NCBI GenBank assembly: GCA_030829545.1
Contig: JAURAI010000003.1
Coordinates: forward strand, 62,001-126,000
DNA from: Candidatus Poseidonia sp.
GTDB lineage: Archaea > Thermoplasmatota > Poseidoniia > Poseidoniales > Poseidoniaceae
Length of the DNA: 64,000 nt
Direction: 5' to 3'
Position 1 is the stretch's first letter; the number at the start of each line of letters is the position of its first letter. A model generated the notes under the pieces. It was not told where the DNA came from and searched no databases. It was given only the letters and a program-made list of their open reading frames with translations. The translations under genes and the position numbers were made by a program. Positions 55,178 through 63,052 of this stretch are shown here, piece after piece.

Positions 55178-55244
55178 GAGGTTGCCGCAACACAGGTTCG
55201 TCAAAGGTGGGTTGCAAAAGAGTTTGATATCCCCCATGAAGATG

Positions 55245-55253
55245 AAAAATAGG
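55245..55253 (+). promoter_or_regulatory. TATA-like box for the large surface protein gene
   Basis: AAAAATAGG lies about 60 bases before the ATG at 55312, whose ribosome site GCGAGGAC is present. The spacer is shared with the divergent lamin-tail gene. Confidence 0.4.
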
Positions 55254-55311
55254 ACCTCTACCCTCCGTTTGGAGCGATGAGTCTTTGAAGCACGAATGCG
55301 AGGACAATACG

Positions 55312-58263
55312 ATGAGCGAGCGCAAGCCATGGGCGAAAACCAATTCAAAGGCCAGTTTTGGCTTCGTTCTCCTGCTCCTTTTGTCCACCCTTGGAGCGCT
55401 TCTTACAAGCCCAACCAGCAGCGCTGCTGTCTCGGGCTCGCTCGGTTTGACTGATTCGGTATCTCCCACTGAAGATTCGTGGTACTCTTCCTTTGACACC
55501 ATGACCTTTTCAGTCGAGGTCACCAACCTCTACGGGACACCGTCCGCGAGCGGCCGAGGTTTGGCATGGTATGTTTGCGAGGGCGAAGTCACATCATCGG
55601 CGTGCAAGTCAACTTTTGATGAAAAGGGACTCTTTTCCATCGGTAGTCTCCCCGGTTCCACCTCGTCCGTCTTCACCTCAACGGATACTTGGATTCCGGG
55701 AGGAAATGCACAAGGAATCTATACCGTCGTATTCGCCTTTGACCAAAACGACCAGAACCCCTCTGACGACGAATTGATCTTCAGCGCCAACATCACCAAT
55801 TTTTACGCTGACGCCATGGTCAACAACCAACACAACCCTCTTGAAAATATTGACAATTTAGCCATGTATAACGGCAGCAGTGTATTGAATACGGGTACTG
55901 ATTATACCTTCAATGCTCGAGGACAGGCAACGATTTGTGGAGGATGCTTCTTTGATGCAAACTTTGGCTGGCAACTTTGGGACACAAGCGATACAATGAT
56001 GTTGCGAGAAGCCTACAGAAATATATCAAATCTGGATGCATGGGGTGGAATGTCACCTTTCAACATCAACCTGCCATCCTTTTCATTCAACCAAGAAGGT
56101 GAATATATTCTCAAATGGGGCGTGTTTTCCAGCACAGGAAACCCCAACGGAGACCTGAACCCAACCAATAACATAGCATCGACGTTCTTGGTTCTCGATG
56201 ACAGCATCGACCTCCAAGTGGTGGATGTTTACCCCAGCCATAGTGCCCAAGCATCAACCTTCTATTACGGGACCGACCGTGTGAAGTCGGACATCCTCAA
56301 TCAAGGCAATATGTCGGTTGAAAACATTACAGCAGCCTTCGAAGTATACGACGGCCAATTCCAACTTGAAGTTCAAGATTCATGTGAGATACCAATAATC
56401 CACCCTGGTGAAAGCATCACCTGTTCATTCAACCTCACAACAACGGGTACCAGTCGCCTGTTGAGAGTTCAATTGCCCACCATTTATCAGGCAGGAGAAG
56501 ATGTTCGAATGGCTGACAACCTCTTTTCCTTCAACGCAGATGTCGAAACAGGTGCCATTAACCCCTACGTGCAAACCAACGCTCCGAACAACGTCTACGA
56601 GAGTTCGGATGATGTTGAACTGGTTGGTCGCTTCAGTAGCATTGCCTCTCAACCCCTCAACTACACATGGCGTGAAGGGTTCTACGTATGGGGCTACGGG
56701 CAAATGCTCAATGAAACAGGTGAAACCTTCGGACTCGGCCACCACAACATCACTCTCGAAGTGAGAGATCCCTTTGGCAACACGGAATATAGCTATGTTG
56801 AATTTGATGTCCTCAATTCAATTAACCTGAGCGTTGACCCGTACTGGACTGGCTATGCCGTCACCGAACAAGAGGCAGATTTCGAACATGAAATCGCTTT
56901 GCCTTACCTCGGCAGCAATTACGGCATCGGTGCAGGAAAATCACCGTTGATGATGATTTCAATTGACATCACATCAGTGAACGGGGATGAGATCGTGCTT
57001 CGTGAAATGAATATTGATTTGAATTTGAGTCAATTGCTTCCACCCAATATTGACCAATCAACCGTTGATTTGAGGTACCTTCCATCCCTCAATTCAACCA
57101 TCTGGACCTATATCGATGGCGTGGACACCTATTCAATTGACGAAGCCGGTACAGCAAGCCTCTCCCTCACCAAAGAAGGCGTGATTCTCATCGTTGGCGT
57201 CCTACCGGATACCAACGTCACGGTTGACAATCTAAATTGGACACGTATGTCTGCGGGGCAAATTGAACTGAATTGGACTGCGGTAGGAGACATCACAAAT
57301 CCATATGTTGGAGGCTGGAATATTTACAAGTTGCAAGGCCCAACAGGAACGACCTTTTTCCCAGACCCTCAAGCGGGCATCAGTGAATTCATTTGGGAAG
57401 AATTAACCAGCGATTCGCTTGTTACAACCATGCTCCTCACAGATGAAACATGGCTTGACCCTGAGCCTTTGCCAACTGGAATTTGTGCATCCTATGCCAT
57501 TATCCCAATTGACAGAGAAGGGAATCCAAATTATCAGATGGCTGAGATTGCTCGAATTGATGGGAATGCTGGCCTTCTATGTGGTGATGCTATCCCTCCA
57601 ACAACATCAATGATTCAATTCAATCACGAATGGAGTTTTACCAATGACACCGAGTGCTTTGATTACAAGAAAGATTGGTCGTTGTGCTATGTTGTGAACC
57701 TCACATGGACGTGGCCTGATCATGAAGCACAAGGGGAACTCACCTGGAATCTTTACCGATTGGAGTATGCTCCAAACAATGCCGACTTGAAATTCATCAA
57801 TCCGATTGCAACCGGACTCACAGGAACACCCGGAGAACAGGGTGCTTTCAACCAGAGCGGGATGCAAAATGACGGCATCCAACCCTACCGTACCTACTAC
57901 TACGTCCTCGCTCCTATTGACAGCGTAGGCAACGAACAATTGCTTGCGGACTATCCATCTGACAACATTGAACGCGTGTCGATACAAGATGACTGGTGGA
58001 CCTACAACCAACACCTCATCCCACCAGAGCCCGAACCACCTGAACCACCCCTTGGTATTCCATGGTTGCAAAAGTTAAACGATGCGACACAGGTCACTGA
58101 ATTCCAATTCGCTGGTTTTACCCTGCTCGGTATCTTCGTCCTCAATGCCATTTTACTACCACTCCTTCTCAAGAAACGAAAGCGCCTCAAGAGGATCATG
58201 GATGCACGAAAGCGCAACAGTTCAACGGCCTTCGACGACGATTTTGATGACTTCTTCGAATGA
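55312..58263 (+). CDS. Large secreted, membrane-anchored surface protein, function unknown
   Basis: About 983 residues. Signal peptide (FGFVLLLLLSTLGALLTSPTS), a series of extracellular beta-sandwich-like domains, a Pro/Glu-rich stalk (PPEPEPPEPPLG), a C-terminal transmembrane helix (FAGFTLLGIFVLNAILLPLLL) and a basic then acidic tail (DDDFDDFFE). Many N-x-S/T sites suggest glycosylation. Segments such as VKSDILNQGNMSVENIT resemble CARDB-type adhesive domains, and LNWTAVGDITNPYVGGWNIY resembles fibronectin type III; neither assignment is firm. No catalytic motif is visible. A surface adhesin or S-layer-associated protein is the likeliest role. Its stop is only four bases from the antisense tRNA-Ser. 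Confidence 0.72.
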   Translation: MSERKPWAKTNSKASFGFVLLLLLSTLGALLTSPTSSAAVSGSLGLTDSVSPTEDSWYSSFDTMTFSVEVTNLYGTPSASGRGLAWYVCEGEVTSSACKSTFDEKGLFSIGSLPGSTSSVFTSTDTWIPGGNAQGIYTVVFAFDQNDQNPSDDELIFSANITNFYADAMVNNQHNPLENIDNLAMYNGSSVLNTGTDYTFNARGQATICGGCFFDANFGWQLWDTSDTMMLREAYRNISNLDAWGGMSPFNINLPSFSFNQEGEYILKWGVFSSTGNPNGDLNPTNNIASTFLVLDDSIDLQVVDVYPSHSAQASTFYYGTDRVKSDILNQGNMSVENITAAFEVYDGQFQLEVQDSCEIPIIHPGESITCSFNLTTTGTSRLLRVQLPTIYQAGEDVRMADNLFSFNADVETGAINPYVQTNAPNNVYESSDDVELVGRFSSIASQPLNYTWREGFYVWGYGQMLNETGETFGLGHHNITLEVRDPFGNTEYSYVEFDVLNSINLSVDPYWTGYAVTEQEADFEHEIALPYLGSNYGIGAGKSPLMMISIDITSVNGDEIVLREMNIDLNLSQLLPPNIDQSTVDLRYLPSLNSTIWTYIDGVDTYSIDEAGTASLSLTKEGVILIVGVLPDTNVTVDNLNWTRMSAGQIELNWTAVGDITNPYVGGWNIYKLQGPTGTTFFPDPQAGISEFIWEELTSDSLVTTMLLTDETWLDPEPLPTGICASYAIIPIDREGNPNYQMAEIARIDGNAGLLCGDAIPPTTSMIQFNHEWSFTNDTECFDYKKDWSLCYVVNLTWTWPDHEAQGELTWNLYRLEYAPNNADLKFINPIATGLTGTPGEQGAFNQSGMQNDGIQPYRTYYYVLAPIDSVGNEQLLADYPSDNIERVSIQDDWWTYNQHLIPPEPEPPEPPLGIPWLQKLNDATQVTEFQFAGFTLLGIFVLNAILLPLLLKKRKRLKRIMDARKRNSSTAFDDDFDDFFE

Positions 58264-58267
58264 GATT

Positions 58268-58354
58268 TGGCGCGGCAGGGGAGATTCGAACTCCCGAGGT
58301 GAGACACCACTGGATTAGCAATCCAGCGCAATGGCCAGGCTATGCGACTGCCGC
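58268..58354 (-). tRNA. tRNA-Ser (anticodon GCT)
   Basis: Reads on the minus strand from GCGGCAG (58354-58348) to CTGCCGC (58278-58272), a perfect 7-bp acceptor stem. The anticodon arm CTGGA-TTGCTAA-TCCAG gives anticodon GCT (reads AGC/AGU). A long variable arm (GTGGTGTCTCACC region) marks a class II tRNA, consistent with serine. The T arm is GGGAG-TTCGAAT-CTCCC. Discriminator G is followed directly by CCA in the genome. No TATA box is seen upstream; the gene lies 78 bases after ctaB on the same strand and may be co-transcribed with it. Confidence 0.92.
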
Positions 58355-58432
58355 TCGCAAACTTGGCGACCCAAGGTCTTCTCATGAACATGACGGTGGT
58401 TGAGACTCCATTCCTTGAACCTGCCAGATGCG

Positions 58433-59452
58433 TCAAAGTGGGCCCAGTGGCCCAAGTACTGAGCTGGGAATGAAGATGATCAGAACCAGTGATAGGAACA
58501 TCCATCCGAGGTAATACAGGCTTCTGAAAAAGGACTTCGCTGCCTTCGGCATTCGACCGTTTTCATCAAAGGGTTCGTGTGGGTCAATCGCCCAGACAGA
58601 CGCGGCATACCAGAGGGTCAAGCCCCCGGAGAAAAAGGCCCAGAGAAGGGGAAGACCAGAATCAGGCCAGAAGCAGGGTGCTGAACCCAATAAAAAGAGC
58701 AACACGCAGTAGATCTTAGCCTGCTTGAGCGTATATTCAGGACCCTTGACCTCGTTCATCATGGGAATATTGACCTTGCCATATTCGCCGGACCGGTAAA
58801 GAGCAAGCGCCCAGAAATGCGGCGGCGTCCAAAGGAATATCAATAAAAAGAAGACCCATGGAATCGGAGAACCAAGGTCGAGCATGCTTCCTCCGGCTAT
58901 GGAATCTCCCGCTGCTGCAGCCCATCCAATCAAGGGAGGAGTTGCTCCTGCAATACCTCCGATGACAATGTTTTGGGGTGTACGGCGTTTGAGCCAAATC
59001 GAATAAACAAAGACGTAAAACAACACTGAAAATAACGACCAAAACGCTGCCTTCACGCTTACCAAGAGAAAGAGGCTCGAGCCGATCAGCGCGATGGCGG
59101 TTCCAAAAATCAAAGCAAAACGAGGTGTTGCATGACCCTGTGGGACAGGACGGTTCATCGTCCGACGCATGTGAGGGTCAATATCAGCATCATACCACAT
59201 GTTGATGGCGTTGGAGCCGCCAGCAGAAAGCGTCCCACCAACGACCGTAAGTGCGATGGTACCCAGCGTATCGGTCCATGAGCGATCAAGTAGGATGACA
59301 TCGTAACGTGCAAGGGTATCATGAACCAATATAGCACAAATCGCTGTGATTTGGAGCAGGACAATGACCCGGAGTTTCATCAATCGAATCATGACCTTCA
59401 AGAGACCAGGGTGTTCAAGCACAGGAAGCTCTGCAGCCTGTGATTCAGTCAT
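58433..59452 (-). CDS. ctaB: Protoheme IX farnesyltransferase (haem O synthase)
   Basis: UbiA-family membrane enzyme that adds a farnesyl group to haem B, giving haem O for haem-copper oxidases. 339 residues with about nine transmembrane helices. The substrate-binding motif is NMWYDADIDPHMRRTMNRP (about residues 85-103), and FLWTPPHFWALALYRSGEYG is the family-specific second motif. Its ATG overlaps the ctaA stop by four bases. Confidence 0.95.
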   Translation of the reverse strand: MTESQAAELPVLEHPGLLKVMIRLMKLRVIVLLQITAICAILVHDTLARYDVILLDRSWTDTLGTIALTVVGGTLSAGGSNAINMWYDADIDPHMRRTMNRPVPQGHATPRFALIFGTAIALIGSSLFLLVSVKAAFWSLFSVLFYVFVYSIWLKRRTPQNIVIGGIAGATPPLIGWAAAAGDSIAGGSMLDLGSPIPWVFFLLIFLWTPPHFWALALYRSGEYGKVNIPMMNEVKGPEYTLKQAKIYCVLLFLLGSAPCFWPDSGLPLLWAFFSGGLTLWYAASVWAIDPHEPFDENGRMPKAAKSFFRSLYYLGWMFLSLVLIIFIPSSVLGPLGPL

Positions 59453-60519
59453 TCTTGCTCAGCTCCAATGCTGCGAATTGATTGTGAACAAAAGCGCATA
59501 CAGAACATCAAAAAGACGGCTGATAGGAATGCTCCAACGCCAACTACGAGGTGAAGGAGAGAAAGCCACTCAGGGAAATCTCCGACCTTCGCGAAGACGA
59601 TGTAAGAACCTCCGACCATGACATTGACCAGCCAAATGCCGGTCGTTATTTCCCCGAACCGAACCAATTCCTTCGCCCCCTCTCGGCCTTCGGAAGACGT
59701 TCGGAGGTTAGAAACTCCGAGAATCAGCACCAAACCGACCACAAGAGCACCAAAACGATGGATCATTTGGATGAAAATCCCCGGCCCTTCGAGAGAAGGG
59801 AGGAAGGAACCTTGACATTGAGGCCATCCCGTTGGGAAACCAACCGAGCAACTTTGGTTGTACTGCCCTCCCGCAGAAGATGAAACCCAAGCACCAAGAA
59901 CCAACAACAGGCCAACAGCACCTGCCATTGCGTTGGCTCGGGAGGTGTGGGCGTTCACGAAATCCACAGGCGAGCGGAGGAATGCCCATTGTGCTCCCTC
60001 ACGTATTCTCATTTCCATGAATTGCCACAGCAAGCCCGCAGTAAAGATACAAGCCAAGGAAAGATGAAGCGCAACGGTCCAATCTGCATTGTCATAGCGC
60101 ACCGTAATGTATCCTGCTGTGGCTTGAATGGCCAACAAAACTGCTGAGAAAACCGAACTTTGAACCACACGTTTTCCATAGGTCTCCTGTGATTTCAGTG
60201 CCAGGAGCACGTTGTAGATGATGGGAAGAGCGATGAGCCCGACCAACAACCGGTGGAACCACTCAACAAAAATTTGGAAGGTGGTGTAACGATGGTCCTC
60301 GCCTCTGGAATCAATTTCCTCAGGGTTCGCATCCCAATAGGCCTCCTGGTCTTCTTCAGATACATCGAAATGCCAGGTTCCAAAGCAGGTAGGCCATTCT
60401 GGACAGGACTCCCCTGCATCGTTGATTCGAATGCTGCCCCCTACGATGACAATGAGCAGAGCCATGACGGCCAGAACCAGCGGGAGGGTTGACGGGCGAC
60501 GCCAAACCGACTGTTCCAT
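59449..60519 (-). CDS. ctaA: Haem A synthase (CtaA/COX15 family)
   Basis: Oxidises haem O to haem A for cytochrome oxidase. About 356 residues, eight transmembrane helices. Haem-ligand His candidates are in FVEWFHRLLVG, DWTVALHLSLA, MIHRFGALVVG and LSLLHLVVGVG. SCPEWPTCFG near 34-43 and QSCSVGFPTGWPQC carry the paired loop cysteines, a pattern of CtaA types with disulphides. The ATG at 60519 gives the family N-terminus; a longer upstream frame does not. First gene of the ctaA-ctaB pair. Divergent from the thioredoxin-like gene. Confidence 0.92.
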   Translation of the reverse strand: MEQSVWRRPSTLPLVLAVMALLIVIVGGSIRINDAGESCPEWPTCFGTWHFDVSEEDQEAYWDANPEEIDSRGEDHRYTTFQIFVEWFHRLLVGLIALPIIYNVLLALKSQETYGKRVVQSSVFSAVLLAIQATAGYITVRYDNADWTVALHLSLACIFTAGLLWQFMEMRIREGAQWAFLRSPVDFVNAHTSRANAMAGAVGLLLVLGAWVSSSAGGQYNQSCSVGFPTGWPQCQGSFLPSLEGPGIFIQMIHRFGALVVGLVLILGVSNLRTSSEGREGAKELVRFGEITTGIWLVNVMVGGSYIVFAKVGDFPEWLSLLHLVVGVGAFLSAVFLMFCMRFCSQSIRSIGAEQE

Positions 60520-60552
60520 GTTGCACCGTGGGAGCAGACCCCTTTTGAACAA

Positions 60553-61482
60553 ATGCCTCCACCCCTGTGCATGGGGTCGGCCTTTCGCATGGCTTTGATG
60601 ATGACCGTTTTGTTGTGCATCCCATCCTATCTTTCTCAATCTCAACCCGTTGAACAAAACTCAGAGCCAATTCAAGGCCAACTCCTTGATGTCCGCTACC
60701 TCTCCTACGAATGTCTGACCGCTTCAACATGTGAGCCAACGCAACCAGATCACCTCATTGAATACTTCAGTGCCGTTTGGTGTGACCCTTGCCTACAAGT
60801 TTCGGACCAATTGAACAACCACAGTGAAAACATAAGCGTGATTCTTCAGCATCACCCCTCGGCATTGGACGAAACCTTTCTGTCCGATTCAAAATTACGG
60901 TTTGACCTCGAATACCGCTTGCTCTTTTATCCGTCCATCGTCGTTGATGGGTCCTTCCTTCTCACAGGCTCACGCCAAGCCATGGACCTCAACACCACCA
61001 TGGACAACTCAACCACAAATTGGAGTGGTTTTGATTCTATAGAATATGTCAATGGGACACTTTCTTGGAATGCTTCAACCGGTGAAGTCGTTCGGATTTG
61101 GCAACTCGAACCAACACCTCATACCAGTCTTAACCGAACCCATACCAACCTCGCTCGGCAACTCGTGACGGTCCCGTTGAATGCTTCATCGGTTACCATT
61201 GAGACGAGAGATTTACCTGCAAATACCACTTTTGTCGTCATGCTCGAAAACGAGGGTATTCGTCAACTCAGCGCAGGTTCATTAGCACCTACTGGCCTTG
61301 TTGATGTCAGTCCAGACGACGACATGGCGACTGCCCAAGTATCATCATTATCTCCTTCAAATCTCGCCCTTATCGTTGCTGCCTTCCTCATCGCTCTGTT
61401 GGCCCCGGCATTTGTCCTCCAACGCAATATCATGGTCGGGGGCCGTCAACAAGATGTCCCAACGAGACAGGCAGAGGAGTGA
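60553..61482 (+). CDS. Extracytoplasmic thioredoxin-fold protein
   Basis: 309 residues with an N-terminal signal/anchor (ALMMTVLLCIPSYLS), a thioredoxin-like domain having the redox pair CDPC in YFSAVWCDPCLQVS (about 72-85) and the cis-Pro strand region in LLFYPSIVVDGSFLL, a beta-rich segment with many N-x-S/T sites, and a C-terminal transmembrane helix (LALIVAAFLIALLAPAFVL). Divergent from ctaA across only 33 bases, which fits a role in oxidase assembly or disulphide handling outside the cell; this is inference. Alternative ATGs at 60571 and 60589 are in frame. Confidence 0.72.
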   Translation: MPPPLCMGSAFRMALMMTVLLCIPSYLSQSQPVEQNSEPIQGQLLDVRYLSYECLTASTCEPTQPDHLIEYFSAVWCDPCLQVSDQLNNHSENISVILQHHPSALDETFLSDSKLRFDLEYRLLFYPSIVVDGSFLLTGSRQAMDLNTTMDNSTTNWSGFDSIEYVNGTLSWNASTGEVVRIWQLEPTPHTSLNRTHTNLARQLVTVPLNASSVTIETRDLPANTTFVVMLENEGIRQLSAGSLAPTGLVDVSPDDDMATAQVSSLSPSNLALIVAAFLIALLAPAFVLQRNIMVGGRQQDVPTRQAEE

Positions 61483-61543
61483 GGTAGGTTCAAAAAGAGT
61501 AGGTCACTCGGCTACTTGCGAATTACGTTCGCAGGTGCCCACC

Positions 61544-61795
61544 ATGGTCAAGCCAGCCCGACTCCACACACGATTTGAACGAGCACGAATTATTGGCGCC
61601 CGCGCCCTCCAAATTGGAATGGGTGCCCCTCTCTACGCCACGGAAGAAATTCTCCGGGACGAGTTCAAGGAAGAGCTTGTTTCCCTCTACGGCCTTGAAG
61701 AAGCTGCTATTCGTTTCGTTCTCGACCCACTCAAGATCGCTCTCTATGAATATGAGAATCACTTGATTCCCATCGACATTGACCCTCACGAATGA
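61544..61795 (+). CDS. rpoK: RNA polymerase subunit K (Rpb6 homologue)
   Basis: 83 residues. TRFERARIIGARALQIGMGA at 9-28 is the invariant RpoK/Rpb6 core that contacts the large subunit, followed by the C-terminal IPIDIDPHE. Archaeal-type RNA polymerase subunit, so strong evidence for the domain. Start at 61544 follows GCAGGTGCCCACC; upstream in-frame sequence is out of register with the preceding gene. Ten bases overlap with the convergent tryptophan dioxygenase. Confidence 0.93.
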   Translation: MVKPARLHTRFERARIIGARALQIGMGAPLYATEEILRDEFKEELVSLYGLEEAAIRFVLDPLKIALYEYENHLIPIDIDPHE

Positions 61796-62892
61796 GCAGA
61801 GCCATCTGAGGAAAAGCCGTAAAATTCGGCCTCCTTGACATCGGGTAATTGATTCCTCTTGACCAATAAGGTGCGAACCGCCCATAGGTCAACGAAGACG
61901 CGATATTTTGTCGTAGCGTCAAGGTAATCAACGCCGCTTGAGCCGCCTGTCCCCATTCGCCGCCCGATCATCCGTTCGACCATGCGAGCATGATGGGTCC
62001 TGAAGAGCAACATGGCTTGTTCGAGTTCAACAAAACTGTCGATGAGTCGTCGTGGCCATGACAACAGAGGTAAATCACGATATGATTCGATGAAGAGAAG
62101 ACCTGCACGCGCTCTGTGGAGCATTCCGTCAGGCAAGAGGAAGGCTTCTGCTCCAATGCGGCTGGATTCAATACGTGGACGCACACTCGCCTCGTCTCCG
62201 TGGCCAATGGCCACCATGTGGGCAATGACATCCTCTCCATGGAGTTGCATAGCCTCAAGGTGTCCTGCAATGTATTCCATGACTGATTCATGGTCACCCT
62301 CTGAGTCGGGAGTCGAACCGTGAATAGGCGTTCTTGCCAACCAAGCAATCAATGCATCATTGAGGGAAGGTGACTCATGGGTGTTGTGAAAATCCTCCAG
62401 CGCTTGTTGTGGAACCTTGCCTTCCTGAGCCAATTTCTCCATGTGTGCCAGTGGGTCCATTCCTCCAACACGCTGCTCTTGTTCCAGTCCCAGAAGGACT
62501 TCAAGTTCACGCATTTGCCACGATTCAAATCCTGAAGAGGTCCCCAACCGGTCTCTGAAAGCAAGGAAATCCTGAGGTGCAAGTGTTTCCATCACCTTCC
62601 ACTGGTCTGCTAGGAGCCGAAAGATTTCACTCACTCGCTCAAGATGCCTGACAATCTTGGGAATTGTATGTTCTTCGACTTTGTCCTGAACAAGGAGTTC
62701 GCGAGCTTCTTTGAGTTCTCTCAGGATTAACTTGAACCATAACTCAAAAGTTTGGTGAACGACGATGAAATGCAGTTCATCGTGAGATGGCGCAGGCGAA
62801 TAACCTTCTGGACCATCTTGCAATTTCAACAAGGATTCAAGTTGCAGGTAATTCCCGTATGTCATTCGGTGAGAGGGGGGGTTGCCGACCAT
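61786..62892 (-). CDS. kynA: Tryptophan 2,3-dioxygenase
   Basis: Haem enzyme that opens the tryptophan indole ring to N-formylkynurenine with O2. About 368 residues. Signatures: TYGNYLQLESLLKLQ near the N-terminus, HDELHFIVVHQTFELWFKLI (about 37-56, substrate-binding His) and FRTHHARMVERMIGRRMG followed by TGGSSGVDYL (haem-side region). No kynureninase or formamidase is in the window. Rare in archaea, common in aerobic bacteria. ATG 62892 is preferred; ATG 62865 and an upstream GTG at 62916 are alternatives. Confidence 0.93.
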   Translation of the reverse strand: MVGNPPSHRMTYGNYLQLESLLKLQDGPEGYSPAPSHDELHFIVVHQTFELWFKLILRELKEARELLVQDKVEEHTIPKIVRHLERVSEIFRLLADQWKVMETLAPQDFLAFRDRLGTSSGFESWQMRELEVLLGLEQEQRVGGMDPLAHMEKLAQEGKVPQQALEDFHNTHESPSLNDALIAWLARTPIHGSTPDSEGDHESVMEYIAGHLEAMQLHGEDVIAHMVAIGHGDEASVRPRIESSRIGAEAFLLPDGMLHRARAGLLFIESYRDLPLLSWPRRLIDSFVELEQAMLLFRTHHARMVERMIGRRMGTGGSSGVDYLDATTKYRVFVDLWAVRTLLVKRNQLPDVKEAEFYGFSSDGSAHS

Positions 62893-63052
62893 GATGTGTC
62901 TTGTGACAGAGACCACATGAACCCTTCACTCCCTTCCATAAGCGATACGCCTTCAAACGGTGATTTCTTCTCCGCCATGCAAGCAAGTTCAACCACACCC
63001 AGATAGGGAATGACGACATAACCCTCATAGAGCGAATACGAAACCCCTCCTT

